From Mesostigma viride (taxonomy: Eukaryota > Streptophyta > Mesostigmatophyceae > Mesostigmatales > Mesostigmataceae): a stretch of DNA of 64,000 nt. Shown piece by piece: positions 44,959 through 58,024 of the stretch. Under the pieces are notes generated by a model. It worked only from the letters and a program-made list of their open reading frames with translations, did not search any database and was not told the origin of the DNA. The stretch spans positions 1 through 64,000 of the forward strand of contig RPFO01001343.1 in the NCBI GenBank assembly GCA_009746045.1. The letters are read 5' to 3'. How positions within the stretch are numbered: the stretch's first letter is position 1; the number at the start of each line of letters is the position of its first letter. Both the position numbers and the translations under genes were made by a program.

Positions 44959-46443
44959 ATGACGAGCAAACGCTCCTCGACGCAACGCAGCCTGGCGGCT
45001 GCGCTAGGCAACGAAAATACGTCTGCAGCTCCGGCTGCAGCTTCGCCCTCAGGTCCGGCAGGCAGCGGTGACACTAGTCGCGCACAGTCTGGTGGTCGCC
45101 CCGCACCCTCCCGGGCTTCATGCCTCGCCTTCAGCCTCGCCTGAGCCCAAACGCAGCCCGCCCAACCAAACCTAGCTGGTCTGAGTACGACTTTGACGTT
45201 GACAGGTTATTTTCCACCTTCGGCGTCAACAGACCCGGCTATTTCGACAGGACACACATCCGGATACTCAGTGGAGCTCCTGTGTTTATGGGTCGTATGC
45301 CTCCCTTCTTGACCTGTGCCAGCGCCTCCAACGCCACATTAAATGCTTCCGCAGCCAGTCTGACGGCCAGTTTCATCTCCGCGCAGCTGACCTGTCTGGC
45401 TGGTCGCGACCGCGCCTTCAGCTTGCCGCCCTCTTTTCCATCCTTCAGCGAATCAGCGTGCTTCCGCGGACCTCTGGCAACCCGTCCCCAATTGACCGAA
45501 TCCACCCTCCTCATCCACCTCCACGCAGCCATCTCACAGCACGTGACGCCCCTCGCTGCAGATGTGGCAGAGCTCTGTGGGTCGCACGCTGGCTGATGAG
45601 CTCCCCACCATCCCCACCGCCACTGCCACCCTCCTCGCCTCCCCCCCCCTCCCCCCCTCCCCCACTGCCTCCACCGCCTCCATCACCGCCCAGCTCCGCG
45701 ACATCGACCAGCACCTTAAGGACAATGCAATCGCCATCGAGGTCCTGCGAAACACCGCAGGCCTCACCGCCCAGGCGGTGAAGGACAATTGCCGCCAAGC
45801 CCGCCCCAGCTGGCCTGGCTAGCGATGCTCCTCCCATCCCGACCCGGGCGGACAATGTGCTTATTAAGCAGCACACCACCTCCACCGGCCACCTCCGCCG
45901 TCGCAGCACAGGCGGCACAGCTCCAGCAGCAGACGCTCGACCTCCGCGAAGAGGCCGAGCTTGCCAAGCGTAGCCTCAACGTTATCGTCAAGAACTTCGA
46001 CATGGAGGAAGGTGAGAATTCCGAGAAGCTTACGCGTGCGTTTGAGAGAGAAATCCTTGGTCGCATGCATGGGCCTGAATGGTGAGATCGAGCCGGTCGC
46101 CCACCGCCTTCCCCGCGCGCGGGGTAAGGCAGGGGCGCCCCCGCTCCTCCTCACCTAGGTTTAAGAACCCGGCGGACAAGATTTCTTGTCTCAGACGCCG
46201 CAAGCGGCTCGAGAAGACTCAATTCACCCTTGACGACGACTTGACCCTGGCGCAGCAACAACGGCGACGGGAGCTATGGCCAACCTACCTCCAGCTCCGG
46301 CAGACCAAGGCGGGGCAGCCGGTGTACTGGAAGGGGGCGGCCATCTACGTCGGCCACAAGCCCTGGCATGCGACCCCCGCGGCCCCAACGACTCCGGCCA
46401 GACGCCCCAGCTTAGGGGAATACAGCAGTAGTAGTCTAGAATA
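44959..46443 (+). pseudogene. LINE-B ORF1-type protein (L1-like), frame-broken
   Basis: Begins MTSKRSSTQRSLAAALG, with an A/P/S-rich N-terminus, then a helical coiled-coil region (TLDLREEAELAKRSLNVIVK), an RRM-like part (NFDMEEGENSEKLTRAFERE, VAHRLPRARGKAG) and a C-terminal domain (SCLRRRKRLEKTQFTLDDDL, RRRELWPTYLQLRQTKAGQP). That order is the L1 ORF1p layout of coiled coil, RRM and CTD, an RNA-binding chaperone. At least three frame changes. No ORF2 follows; the 3' UTR comes next. Confidence 0.6.
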
Positions 46444-46539
46444 GATAGACAATGGCCATGTACATTCTGATTTGGCACGCCGCAAAGGTGAAAACCATTT
46501 GCGTTCAGCAGTGCCGGTCCGCGGAAAACGCGATCTGCA

Positions 46540-46640
46540 AATGAATCCAAGCCGGAATCGAACTGGGGACCTCTCGCACCCACTTTTGCTGACTATAGGA
46601 CGGACGTCTCCTGATCCTAAGGCATCGCCAGCTGACACCT
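46540..46640 (-). other. tRNA-like B-box segment in the LINE-B 3' region
   Basis: On the minus strand CCCCAGTTCGATTCCGGC fits a B box and T loop, preceded by a possible anticodon-arm region (GTCCGTCCTATAGTCAGC). Stems pair poorly, so this is a tRNA-derived (SINE-like) sequence at best and not a functional tRNA. Confidence 0.25.
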
Positions 46641-46910
46641 ACAGTCCAACCGCAAAAGTCCTCCTTTCCGGGGAGTGATGCAAGCCATTCGGATTTGGTA
46701 CTAGAGAAATCATTCCAGATCTGTGTGTGTAGGATGTACATGTAAGCCTCCTACAGGCTCTATACCAGCTGGCTCACGAGTCTCGTTTAGCCATGTACAT
46801 GTGTGCCTCTGATGTGCCACACTCCAGATGATGCCTAGCTTTATCTATAGTTATTATGCTGTGCCCATGCAGAGAGCTGCTCTCTGCTGAGATGCCACGC
46901 TCTAGCTCTT

Positions 46911-46960
46911 CACTATACTTTTCGTCCGAGGGTAGTAAAAAGGATCCGAGGCGTAAATTA
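46911..46960 (+). repeat. TIR of E2
   Basis: CACTATACTTTTCGTCCGAG.. with GGGTAG where E1 has GGGTGG. Confidence 0.85.
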
Positions 46961-47300
46961 CGAGGTGGTAATTTACGGCACAGACTACTCTTACCGTTTG
47001 TATAAGAGTTCGGATCTTTCTCGTAAGCTACGAGTTAGATCCGAGGTAAGATCCGACGTCGTAATTTACGAGGTAGTAATTTACGAGGTAGTAATTTACG
47101 AGGTAGTAATTTACGAGGTAGTAATGTACGAGGTAGTAATGTACGAGGTAGTGAATGTACGAGGTAGTAATTTACGAGGTAGTAAGGTACGAGGTAGTAA
47201 GTTGCGAGGTAGTAATTTACGAGTTGGTAATTTACGATCCCGGTACTCGGTCCCGTAGGTTACGACGTCGTATGCTTCTCGCGTACACTACCGGTACTAC
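46961..47300. repeat. Subterminal repeats of E2
   Basis: About ten tandem copies of a 15 bp unit GAGGTAGTAATTTAC (47060-47230). The unit is related to the TTACCACCTCGTA motif of the E1 end, but a different variant has been amplified. The flank GTACCGGGATCGTAAAC-type sequence is shared with 42738-42757. Confidence 0.85.
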
Positions 47301-47861
47301 AATCATCAAAGAGACAACCAGCGCAGGCCAGAAATCGGGAGAATCCGGACCATGGTAGCTCGAGCCTGCCGTTATCTTTTCCGCGTTTTCGAGTCGTTCA
47401 GGATGATGAAGATGAATGGTGATGGAAATGTGTATCCTTGTGCATTGAAATTATGGCTGGCTTACGTGTGGAGCGACTAGATGACCTAGACGGTGGGGCC
47501 GGAAACAGCATGCTTGATCAGGGCGTGTGTTTCTAGCCTAACTGGCCGGGAGTGTCTAGTGGTGAGCACCATTGCTGCGATCGCTCTCCCACCATTTACG
47601 AGGAAATACCCGCAAATGGAAAACCACTGAAAAGGTCTAGCTAGTCAGTCATCACGTTAGCCATGCCATGATTCCAAACGTCCAAGAACTGCACACGGTG
47701 CAAAGGCAAAAAGCCGGAGGACAGCACTTTCAAATGTGCGGCGGGAACCAAAGCCCGCGGATGCCAGAAAACATCGTGTTGCGGCAGCGACGCGACGATG
47801 TGGACAACGAATCCAGTGCCAAGCTCGGAACGGCCGCAAAGGAGATCTGGCATCACAGGGT

Positions 47862-48329
47862 TCAGATGTGCGGAGATACTATGCGATCCAGCCGGTCCAC
47901 GACCTGTTTGTAGAGCTTGTGCCAAGGGGCAGCACCGAACAGATGTGGGTGACGTTGCAAAAAACATCGGACTTGACGGAGCATAATGGCTCGGTCATAG
48001 TCTTTGACCAATAAACGCTGCAAGAGTTCAACAAGAGTCGTGATGAAATCAACACGATAAGAACAAAGACGGGAAAAACGATGTAACTGAGAAAGAACAA
48101 CACCATATTTTGCTGTGTGGGAAAGGAGACTGTGAATATCGGGGTAACGAATAAAAGGAATTTGCTGGTATTTAGGATCCTTGCGCTTATCATAGATAGC
48201 CGTACGCCAGCCCTTCTTGTTATGGGTAATGTTAAGATCGAGGTAATTGCAATGAGTATCCTCCGACGTGAGCTTTAATGTGAGGGACGCTTGCGGGTAG
48301 ATGCCAGGCAGACCAGCGGTGATATACAA
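47862..48329 (-). pseudogene. Reverse transcriptase C-terminal fragment, Penelope-like
   Basis: Minus-strand frame of 155 codons: NYLDLNITHNKKGWRTAIYD, KRKDPKYQQIPFIRYPDIHS, KYGVVLSQLHRFSRLCS. The pattern DLxI...IYDKR...P...YGV..SQLxRFxRxC is typical of the RT thumb in Penelope-type elements (Chlamys/Naiad group) found in algae and invertebrates. The palm with its catalytic motif is not here. It occurs only in E2, in the segment lacking from E1. Confidence 0.6.
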
Positions 48330-48357
48330 ATGGGTTGCGAAATCAGGGTTGTCGAAA

Positions 48358-48985
48358 TCATGTCGCTATGTCGTTCTGAATTGCAGTACGCATGTCACTT
48401 ATCAGAATTTCACTTTGATTTCACTTATCATTTCGGTCAACCTAACCCCTAACACCCATTTACCCGGGGGAAAAAAATGAATGGCATTTGCAGCAAGGCT
48501 CATGCAAGACGAGTTCCTATTTCATAAAAAATTTCATTATTAAATGCAGGATTACATGTCATGCACAAAAATCCAACGCCTTCACAGAAAATAGCATATC
48601 AAGTCTTCTGACGACAATATCAAGTCAATATCAAATTCGTGGCTTCTCTTCGTGGCTTGAAATACTGTTTCCATGCGGTGCTTAGGACAGCTCCGGGGAT
48701 GTCGGCACCGCACAGAAGCTCCATCCGGGAGCAAGTGCGCCGGGGGAAGATGTTGTACATCCAGAGCTCGATATGTGCGGGAAGCCGTCGTGTTGGAAAC
48801 CGAGGTGTCTGCACATAATTCCGCGCGCAGGCAGCTTGTGCCTTTACGGGGGAAGACCTGCGACACAAAAACCGTGTCCGGACAATGCAATACGGAGAAA
48901 TGGCAACGGCAGATGGAGTCGGCTAAGGCCGCTTGTAAGGAAAGTGATTTTTAATGCACGAATAAATGTATAATGCATGCTACAT
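48358..48985 (+). other. E2 counterpart of E1 42050-42675
   Basis: Inverse match with few substitutions. The frame ending NTEKWQRQMESAKAACKESD lies on the plus strand here (stop 48952-48954). Confidence 0.45.
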
Positions 48986-49009
48986 CGCCATCGCTTGGGC
49001 GGTGAAAAG

Positions 49010-49877
49010 ACAAGGACCAACCACATGCCCCCACCTACCCTTCGTGCATCCCGCCCTTGACGAGGCACAACCATGTGCCCCCACCTACCCTTTGTGCGTC
49101 CCTCCCTTGACAAGAAACAAGCACGTGCACCTATCTAACCTTTGTGCATCCCTTCCTTGGCAAGGAACAAGCACACCCACCCACCTACTCCACATGCATC
49201 CCTCCCTTGACAAGGAACAAGCACGATCACCCAGCTACCCACTAGCACGGCAGCAAGGCAGACCTTACAATGGCAAGTGATGTTTATCGGTAGAAACTGT
49301 TAGACAACTAGCAAACGAGCCAGCCGGTGAAGAGCAAGGCACACATGCAAGGAATTTGTCGTTGCCTATGTCTACGCTTGTGTTTGTCACTGCAGTTGAA
49401 ATCTGCATTTGCATCAGCAGGCCCGATCGAACCCCATGTCGCCACCCGCATTTCCACTTATACTTCACGGCCCCTTATTCTTCTCTTGTGCCTGCCTTTG
49501 CCCTAACTGTTACCCTAGCATCTGCCCTTGCCCCTATCCTTTGATCCCCAGTGTTTGCCGTTGCCCTCATCCTTTCCCTAGTGCCTGCCCTTGTCTTCAT
49601 CTTTTCCCTTGTGCCTGCCCTTGCCCTTGTCCGTTCCCTCGTGCTTGACTTGTCCTAATCTCTTTCCCTTGCGCCTGCCCTTGCCCTTATCCGCTTCCCT
49701 TGTGCCTGCCCCTGCCCTTGCCCTTGTCATTTCCCTTGAGCCTGCCCTTTTGGCAAGCACAAGTGCCTTTGTCCTTTCCTTGGCCTTGTGCTTGCTCTTC
49801 CAGTTTCCCTTTCCTTTGCTCGTGCGGTTGCCTTTGCTCTTACCCGGGTGCTTGCCCTTGCCGTTTGCAAGCTGCAT
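49010..49877. repeat. E2 minisatellites (42 bp unit and GGGCAAGGGCAGGCAC unit)
   Basis: 49010-49240 and 49490-49877, inverse equivalents of the E1 arrays at 41800-42035 and 41166-41560. Unit numbers nearly equal. Confidence 0.85.
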
Positions 49878-50600
49878 TATTGTCTTAGCAAGCTAGCAAG
49901 TGCAAACTGGCACTGAGCCAGAAATGCAAGCAAAGCAGCCAGTGTAAATAAGGATGGACGGGAACAGTAGAAAGCTAGGGGTGGCAACGGTGCTAGAGCT
50001 CATGGCAACAAGGTGGTCCCATTCTTGCTGCATTGGGTGCGTTGCGTGGGTGGGATATTGCGAGAGGGGGACATTCTTGCCTTGGTTGTGTTTTCACATG
50101 CACCCGGTGCTTGAATTTATGCGTGCAAGGGTGGCTGGTATCCCAACCAACAGCCTAAGAGGAAAAAGAGTGCTTAGAAAGCAAGAATGACTTAATGTTG
50201 GTAATAGCAGTGGCGGCGGCAGCAAAAACTGTTGTTATAGATGCAAGCTACAACACTGCGGATGGTTTCTCACACTAATGTGGATAATGATAATGCATGC
50301 CACTTAACGGGACCATATAAACCACAACAAGAATAAATCGTGAGAGCAAAAGAAAGGGGAGTACAAAATGGCCGGCTTACCTAGCTACAGCAAAAAAATT
50401 ACATGAAAAACAAGATAACTCACCTTTGTCGCAGCAGTGACCATATCAGACAGCTCACAAAAACTTGTTGATCCTTGAAACTTCCTGCTTGAAGGCAGCC
50501 ACCAACGGTCTGGAGTTTTCACCCCAGTCCTTCTCAACAGCCAAGGAAAAGGGAAAGAGAGAGGAGGGGTGCGGGAGGGACAAGAGAGCGGGGGGTGGGA

Positions 50601-50775
<175 letters not shown>

Positions 50776-51777
50776 GAGAAGTGCGGGTGGGGGTGGGAGA
50801 GGTGGGATGGAAGATTCACTACGTTAGCAGGCGACTAAACTGCTACAATGACACAAAACCACGGAGCTAGGCCCTTCACTCCATCAGATCAGAGTGAAAA
50901 CCCATGTTGAAACTGGGACAAATGCCATTAGAATGTTACTATGACCGTGGCTAGTAAACGTGAATTGACACCCAGGTTGTGACTTCAACGATTGGAGGCA
51001 ACCTTGCCAAGTCTCCCAAATGCAGTCGGCTAGACAAGCTTCACAAAAAACGCAGCAAACATGTTAACGTTGCTAATATTCCAACGACGCGCATCCGCAG
51101 TCCGGCTGCCAATGAAGTCTTCTTGGTCGCCAGCTGTGCACAGAGGAGTAACCGCTAGAGACGCCAATTTGCGAACAACTCATTACAATTACAAAGCGCA
51201 GGAAGCAGATGGCTATGCATCAACAATTACTTCCGCTCGCCCTCGTATTTAGCCAGGTCTATCTGCCCAAACTGGGTAAATGTTTTGCGATCGGTGAAAT
51301 TGGCACTCTAGTGACTTACTTTCCCAGAAAGTGTCCATTCACACGACAACCGACTCACGCTCACACGTCGTGAGGAGTTGCCGATAGGATAAAGAAGCCG
51401 AACGATGAATTGCTGTACATAAATGCCACGCTAACGGCGTCGTGAACTGACTTCTTGCAATCACGATTAAAGTGCCCGGCCCAACAACAAATTGGCGACA
51501 CACGACCCCGCAACTGGAAAAGAATTCTGGCCACATTGATATACATCGGTTTGATAAAGTAAAACCTCGCATTCGGTTCTGGCTAGCCTCAAACGCATGC
51601 GCCTTGAAACCTTTATCCTCCTGGCGGCCACAGTTTCTCGGTTCTCTTGTTCCGTTGGTCGTGCCGCTAGCGTGCCAGCCGCTCCAGTCCCTAAAATTCA
51701 AATTCGTGTTGTTCGAGAAAACGTTGTCGGGTCGGCGACGGCACGATGCCGGGCCGGGCTGCATGGGCCATGGAGGG

Positions 51778-52730
51778 TGGTGGTACACAAATACCGTACA
51801 GGTGGTACACAACTGCAGCCAGGACAACAGCCGGGCGCTGCGTACCTGCCGTGGGAAGGAGGGGGTGGTACACAAATACCGTACAAGTGATACACAATTG
51901 CAGCCAGGACAACAGCGGGTCGCTGCGTACCTGCCGTGGGAAGGAGGACAAGTGATACACAAATACCGTACAAGTGATACACAAATACCGTACAAGTGAT
52001 ACACAATTGCAGCCAGGACAACAGCGGGTCGCTGCGTACCTGCCGTGGGAAGGAGGACAAGTGATACACAAATACCGTACAAGTGATACACAAATACCGT
52101 ACAAGTGATACACAATTGCAGCCAGGACAACAGCGGGTCGCTGCGTACCTGCCGCGGGAAGGAGGGGGGTGGTACACAAATATCCGACCTATATATTAGC
52201 AATAGCCGCCGCCTATCAAACAGGTCCTATTCATCACGAGCGTCAACGCCCCGTCATCGCCCCGTCATCGCCCGGCCGAGGGCCTTAACCTGTTAACTCT
52301 TTATTCGGAGTGATAGTCAACGACCTATATACTACGGACTACCAATAGCTACCGCATATAAAACATGGGCTTTTCATCACGCCCGTCGAGGGCGATGACG
52401 GTGACGCTCGTCACCGTCATCGCCCTCGACGGGCCAACATCTAAACTCTTCTCTTAATCAACAAAGTATATTACCAATAGCCGCTGCCTATCAAACAGGT
52501 TCTATTAATCACGCGCGTGAACGCCCCGTCATCGCCCCGTCATCGCCCCGTCAGCGCCCCGTCATCGCCCTGCCGAGGGCCAACCTCTTAACTCTTTATT
52601 CGGAGTAATAAAAAACGGCCTATATTGTGAATAGCTGCCGCCTATCAACCAGGTACTTTTCATCACGCCCGTCGAGAGCGATGACGGTGACGGCCGTCAC
52701 CGTCATCGCCCTGCCGGCATTGCCATACAA
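51778..52730. repeat. E2 tandem repeats and GATGACGG hairpin array
   Basis: Minisatellite 51778-52185 (fewer units than E1) followed by the hairpin array 52190-52730. Hairpins at about 52385-52433 (stems of about 23 bp around GCTC) and 52670-52715. Confidence 0.8.
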
Positions 52731-53749
52731 GAAGAAGCTCTCGATCCCAGGTATAGACTACCTCGGGTATCATCATCGTAATTGCTAGCATCGAGATCAT
52801 TCATACCTACCGACGATGGCCAGCTGCAAAAGAAAAATGTCGACCAACAGACAGGACCTATCGCCGGGAACCCTCAAGGCAATAAGGGCGAGACAGGCTT
52901 TCACCGTTAAGTAAAGTTGTCCACATCGTGCTAAGGAATTTGTGCTAATCTATGAGTACCTATATGGACACTTTGTCGCATTTTTTACATGGCAAATAAG
53001 CGATGTATGTGTCATGTAGGCTGCCATTGGTGCATGCATGCATGGGCCAGCAATGATGGTCAGAGGTACATTGTGCCTATGAGATAACCATCGATTTGTT
53101 GATCAGCAAGTGATTCATTACGTGAGACAACAATATGTTTGGGGGCTAAGCTTCTTACATTCCAAGTCACATGGCCCGCCATAATTGTTTTCTTATGTGT
53201 TTAAGGTTAGGGCTCTGTTCATGACTGAACGTCATGAACGCGCTCTATTCATGACATTGATTAATTGATTTTAATTAGTCTCATGTCCATGTTGGGGGAC
53301 CGGGATCTCTGAATTCCCCAAAGAAGATATAGTGGAAGTCACCCCAAGACGTCAATATCCGTCAAGACGTCAATAACAACATGTATGTCCACAGCTCAGC
53401 TAGTAGTCTAAAATATGGGCCTCGAGCTAATCTTGCACGCAAGCAATGCCTATCATCAAGGATTAATTAATGCCTATCAACAAGGAGACAATCATGCTTG
53501 TTAAATTTCCTAGGACCCACAACTGGGGGGTCGTAGTCTTTGACAATGTCCGCCTGGGCAACGCTACTAATCCTACACATCCGAGGTCCCATGTCTGAAT
53601 AAGAGGGGTTGAGCGGATGACGCCAACAATGTCTGTGCTCTGCATGTCAGCTAAAATCATATCGCGGAGACAAACATATGGCGGTATGTCCAATGCTGGC
53701 CACTGCGTCGCCTAACAGGTTCTTACATGGTCGGCAAGGGCCTGACCAT

Positions 53750-54452
53750 TAATTAATTAATTAATTAGGAACATAACTCCGTTGGGAGTATATGTAGCAC
53801 ATAGCCCTGAGAAGGGGCATATGGGCCTATAATACATTCTAAGCTACTTCCTGCAAGGGTGGGAATGTAAACAACACTTGCTCTAGGTGCACCAGGGCAC
53901 CCGCACCCTCATGGTCTATCACGCTATGCCCGGGTAAGGGGGGAGCATGCCTGTGAGGGGGAAGATCATCATGGCTATACAAGAGCTATGGCATGGCTTC
54001 TCAGCAGAGAGTGACTCCCTGCATGGGCACAACATTACTAAATAAGGCTATGCATCGTCTGGAGTGTGGCACATCATAGGCACACATGTACATGATTAAA
54101 TAAAGCGCGGGGCTTAGCTGGGATAGTGCCTCTAGGAGGCGTACATGTACATGGCCACGGTCTATCTATTCTGCACTACTACTGCTGTATTCCCCTAAGC
54201 TGGGGCGTCTGGAGTCGCTGGGGCCGCGGGGGGGGGGGGTCGCCTGCCAGGGCTTGTGGCCGACGTAGATGGCCGCCCCCTTCCAGTACACCGGCTGCCC
54301 CGCCTTGGTCTGCCGGAGCTGGAGGTAGGTCGGCCATAGCTCCCGTCGCCGTTGTTGCTGCGCCAGGGTCAAGTCGTCATCAAGGGTGAAGAGAGTCTTC
54401 TCGAGCCGCTTGCGGCGTCTGAGAAAAGAAATCTTGTCCGCCGGGGTCTTAA
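53750..54452 (-). mobile_element. LINE-B insertion in E2, ORF1 C-terminus and 3' end only
   Basis: Flanked by a 13 bp duplication AGGGCCTGACCAT (53737-53749, 54453-54465). E1 has the uninterrupted site. On the minus strand it starts inside ORF1 (KTPADKISFLRRRKRLEKTL), runs to the ORF1 stop near 54166, and ends in an (AATT)n tail. 5' truncation, long duplication and A/T tail are the marks of LINE-type insertion. There is no ORF2 between ORF1 and the tail. Confidence 0.85.
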
Positions 54453-54937
54453 AGGGCCTGACCATGTAAGAAGATATCTCCCTGGCTGGCCAGTCCACAA
54501 GGAACCAGCACAGACCTCATCTGAATCAACCTGATTATATTAACCTGGTTGTCTCTTTGATATAATTAACTAACTACTTAATTCATTTATTAAACTCATG
54601 CCCCCATTAGGGAGTCAAGGAGCATTAGCTAACCCCGATTAATTAATTAATTAATTAATTAAACACGTGCTCCTGTTGGGGAGTCACGGAGCACCGAAGT
54701 GCTTTTAATCCCTGTGTGTGCACAACAGGAGAAAGGGCAGAGACCCCCAGTCTCCTTCATGCCTAAGGCATGCCACAGCTGCATTCGGGAACGCTAGCTA
54801 AACGGACACGCCAACGATCCGGCAATCTGTGGGTGCAATAAGACCCATGTGAGCATGGCATAACACTAGGAGCGTGGGCAAGTAATCTCATCATAGCCAG
54901 GACGTAGCATGGCTGTACTAGGACTATACCCCGATCA

Positions 54938-55258
54938 ATGGATGGATGGATGGATGGATGGATGGATGGATGGATGGATGGATGGATGGATGGATGGATG
55001 GATGGATGGATGGATGGATGGATGGATGGATGGATGGATGGATGGATGGATGGATGGATGGATGGATGGATGGATGGATGGATGGATGGATGGATGGATG
55101 GATGGATGGATGGATGGATGGATGGATGGATGGATGGATGGATGGATGGATGGATGGATGGATGGATGGATGGATGGATGGATGGATGGATGGATGGATG
55201 GATGGATGGATGGATGGATGGATGGATGGATGGATGGATGGATGGATGGATGGATGGA
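54938..55258. repeat. (GGAT)n array 1 of E2
   Basis: About 80 pure units, then AATTAATTAATTAG and a CTCCC-AAC-GGGAG type tail (minus strand). Confidence 0.97.
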
Positions 55259-55627
55259 ATTAATTAATTAGACTCGTGCTCCCGTTGGGGAGTCACGGAG
55301 CATTAACCCCGATGAATGGATGGATGGGCGCACACATTCCTACCGGTCTAATCTATCTACATTGGCTACATACTACATCTATCTAACAACATTCTAACTA
55401 CATCATCTATCTAGGCAGCCGCACGCTGCCCTGGGGGGAGCTATCTAGCGTGCCTCCCGCGGGATTGCACACGCGGGCGCTTCCCCACTGGGGGGGGCTC
55501 GTTGTCCTCTATGACCTGGGCCCACTTGGCCTTGTCCATCATCTTCTTCCAAATCACGGAGAGGCCTAGGCCCCCCATGTCCTCTACTAGCTGTTCTTTG
55601 AAGGTGCGGGCCTTGCGGCGTCTAACG
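55259..55627 (-). other. E2-only segment with a basic coding-like fragment
   Basis: Minus-strand frame 55627-55445: [39 protein letters not shown], ending [18 protein letters not shown] and stop. Its proline/basic tail resembles the small ORF at 56921-56709, so it may be an alternative last exon of the same gene. Absent from E1. Confidence 0.35.
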
Positions 55628-56473
55628 TGGATGGATGGATGGATGGATGGATGGATGGATGGATGGATGGATGGATGGATGGATGGATGGATGGATGGAT
55701 GGATGGATGGATGGATGGATGGATGGATGGATGGATGGATGGATGGATGGATGGATGGATGGATGGATGGATGGATGGATGGATGGATGGATGGATGGAT
55801 GGATGGATGGATGGATGGATGGATGGATGGATGGATGGATGGATGGATGGATGGATGGATGGATGGATGGATGGATGGATGGATGGATGGATGGATGGAT
55901 GGATGGATGGATGGATGGATGGATGGATGGATGGATGGATGGATGGATGGATGGATGGATGGATGGATGGATGGATGGATGGATGGATGGATGGATGGAT
56001 GGATGGATGGATGGATGGATGGATGGATGGATGGATGGATGGATGGATGGATGGATGGATGGATGGATGGATGGATGGATGGATGGATGGATGGATGGAT
56101 GGATGGATGGATGGATGGATGGATGGATGGATGGATGGATGGATGGATGGATGGATGGATGGATGGATGGATGGATGGATGGATGGATGGATGGATGGAT
56201 GGATGGATGGATGGATGGATGGATGGATGGATGGATGGATGGATGGATGGATGGATGGATGGATGGATGGATGGATGGATGGATGGATGGATGGATGGAT
56301 GGATGGATGGATGGATGGATGGATGGATGGATGGATGGATGGATGGATGGATGGATGGATGGATGGATGGATGGATGGATGGATGGATGGATGGATGGAT
56401 GGATGGATGGATGGATGGATGGATGGATGGATGGATGGATGGATGGATGGATGGATGGATGGATGGATGGATG
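55628..56473. repeat. (GGAT)n array 2 of E2, about 211 units
   Basis: Uninterrupted tetranucleotide run of 846 bp. The single E1 array at the related place is 372 bp. Confidence 0.97.
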
Positions 56474-56708
56474 TCAGGCTTGTCTTACATGATGCAGTGG
56501 AACTTTGGTGCTGGAGGGTTAATTGTGGCCCGGTCTGGTTTAGCTTCAGTGCTCTCATGGCGGCCTTCATTTGTAATTATTTGAATGCATGCCCATTGGG
56601 CCATGCATAGTGTATATTTTTTACGCATGCACGCCCATTATGTATCGCTGGGTCCATCCCATCAATGCTTGTTTATTGCCAGGTCTGGTGTAAGTAAGTT
56701 AGTGCTAT

Positions 56709-57240
56709 CTAGTCTACAAAATCCTCACTACACTTCTCCCCAAAGCGCCCCTTCCGCTTTGGGGGAGGGGGCTTACCCACATGGGCTGGCGTGTGAGCCG
56801 GGACATTGGTCTTCCACCTCTTCTTGTTCTGCATAGGAACAGAGAGCGAAGAAATGCGGTGTGGGGACCCCTTCTCGTGGTAATGCGTTACATGTACTCC
56901 CCACCGGGCTTTGCTCTTCATGGGTTCATAAAGACAACAATTATTCAGTAAGAATTTAATAAATTAGGAACATATATCCGTTGGGAGTCACTGTTACACA
57001 TATACCTGAAAAGGGGCATATGATTTTAAATACATTCTGAGCTACAACCTGCACGTGCATGGGTTTAGTTAACTGGCACCTATACTAGAGGCCTGACATG
57101 GGGTGGAGCTTCAGTGCTTCCCCGCCTTCTCCTTCTCCCACACTGGGTGCTCCGCGTCCTTCTTCTCCGGCCCTGCCCATGGGTGCACCGGCCCCGCCTC
57201 CTCCTTCTCCTCTCGGGACGATTCGCGCTCCACGCATGGC
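56709..57240 (-). CDS. E2 copies of the small basic ORF and the E/K/P-rich exon
   Basis: 56921-56709 encodes MKSKARWGVHVTHYHEKG.. with a longer end than in E1. 57240-57112 matches the 43-codon exon of E1 25725-25853. Confidence 0.35.
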
Positions 57241-58024
57241 TGCAGCATCAGTTAGCACGGGCAAGACATAGCAGTAACCGCGCTATTGCTGTTCTAGCAC
57301 CAGCCTAGCAGACTGCCATGATCACTCAGCAAACCCACGACAGCTAAACCCTTGGCTGTCACAACCAGTCCATGCATCATTAAGTATGGGTACAGGGAAA
57401 GCTTCCCGCATATCCATGGCCATATGGATGGCAGCAACACAACGACTTGCCCCCTAGCCCCCCGTGCACACACAAAAACGTGGGTCGTGGCTTCCACGCC
57501 CCATCCGCCATGCATGACAGCGCGTACCTTACTCGCATTCACACCGGGCTGCATCCCAGCGCCGTTGCTGTCCCCATGTGACACGTCGGCTGATTAAGCA
57601 GACACACAGCAGAGTCTGATGTAAACCGCTAAACCCCAAACCCATGCAGACCACAGTCAAGGACGCGTGCATGTCAAGCCATGCCAATTGTGAACCGTAC
57701 AGCAATTTACTTTTCAAGCCTGAAGAGGTGGATAGCAGATACTAGCCTGGAAGAGGTTACAGGGGCACATGTCCATTAGCGAGCGGAACAACACAGCATA
57801 CACCCTACAAGCGTACCGCACAATGTCCTCCTGCAATTGTCTGCAGATCTCCCAATGCCGCAGACATCTCCACTGCTCTCATGGCGATTGCAAATGCTTC
57901 ATGCCGCTGACATCTCCACTGCTCTCATGGCGATTGCAAATGCTTGATGCCGCACCTCTGCTTACAGCAGAAAAGCTTCCTCCGGGCGAGGCACCTGACT
58001 GGAACCAACACCCATTCCTTGGCT

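Noticed and set aside
46540-46640. Functional tRNA gene on the minus strand
   Set aside because: B-box-like sequence only; acceptor and T stems do not pair well.
47690-47990. Cysteine-rich plus-strand frame (NCTRCKGKKPEDSTFKC..)
   Set aside because: It partly overlaps the better supported minus-strand RT fragment and has no recognised zinc-finger spacing.
55502-56584. Open frames of 285-360 codons over the GGAT array (MDGWMDGW or SIHPSIHP repeats)
   Set aside because: A 4 bp repeat is open in all frames on both strands; there is no other coding signal.
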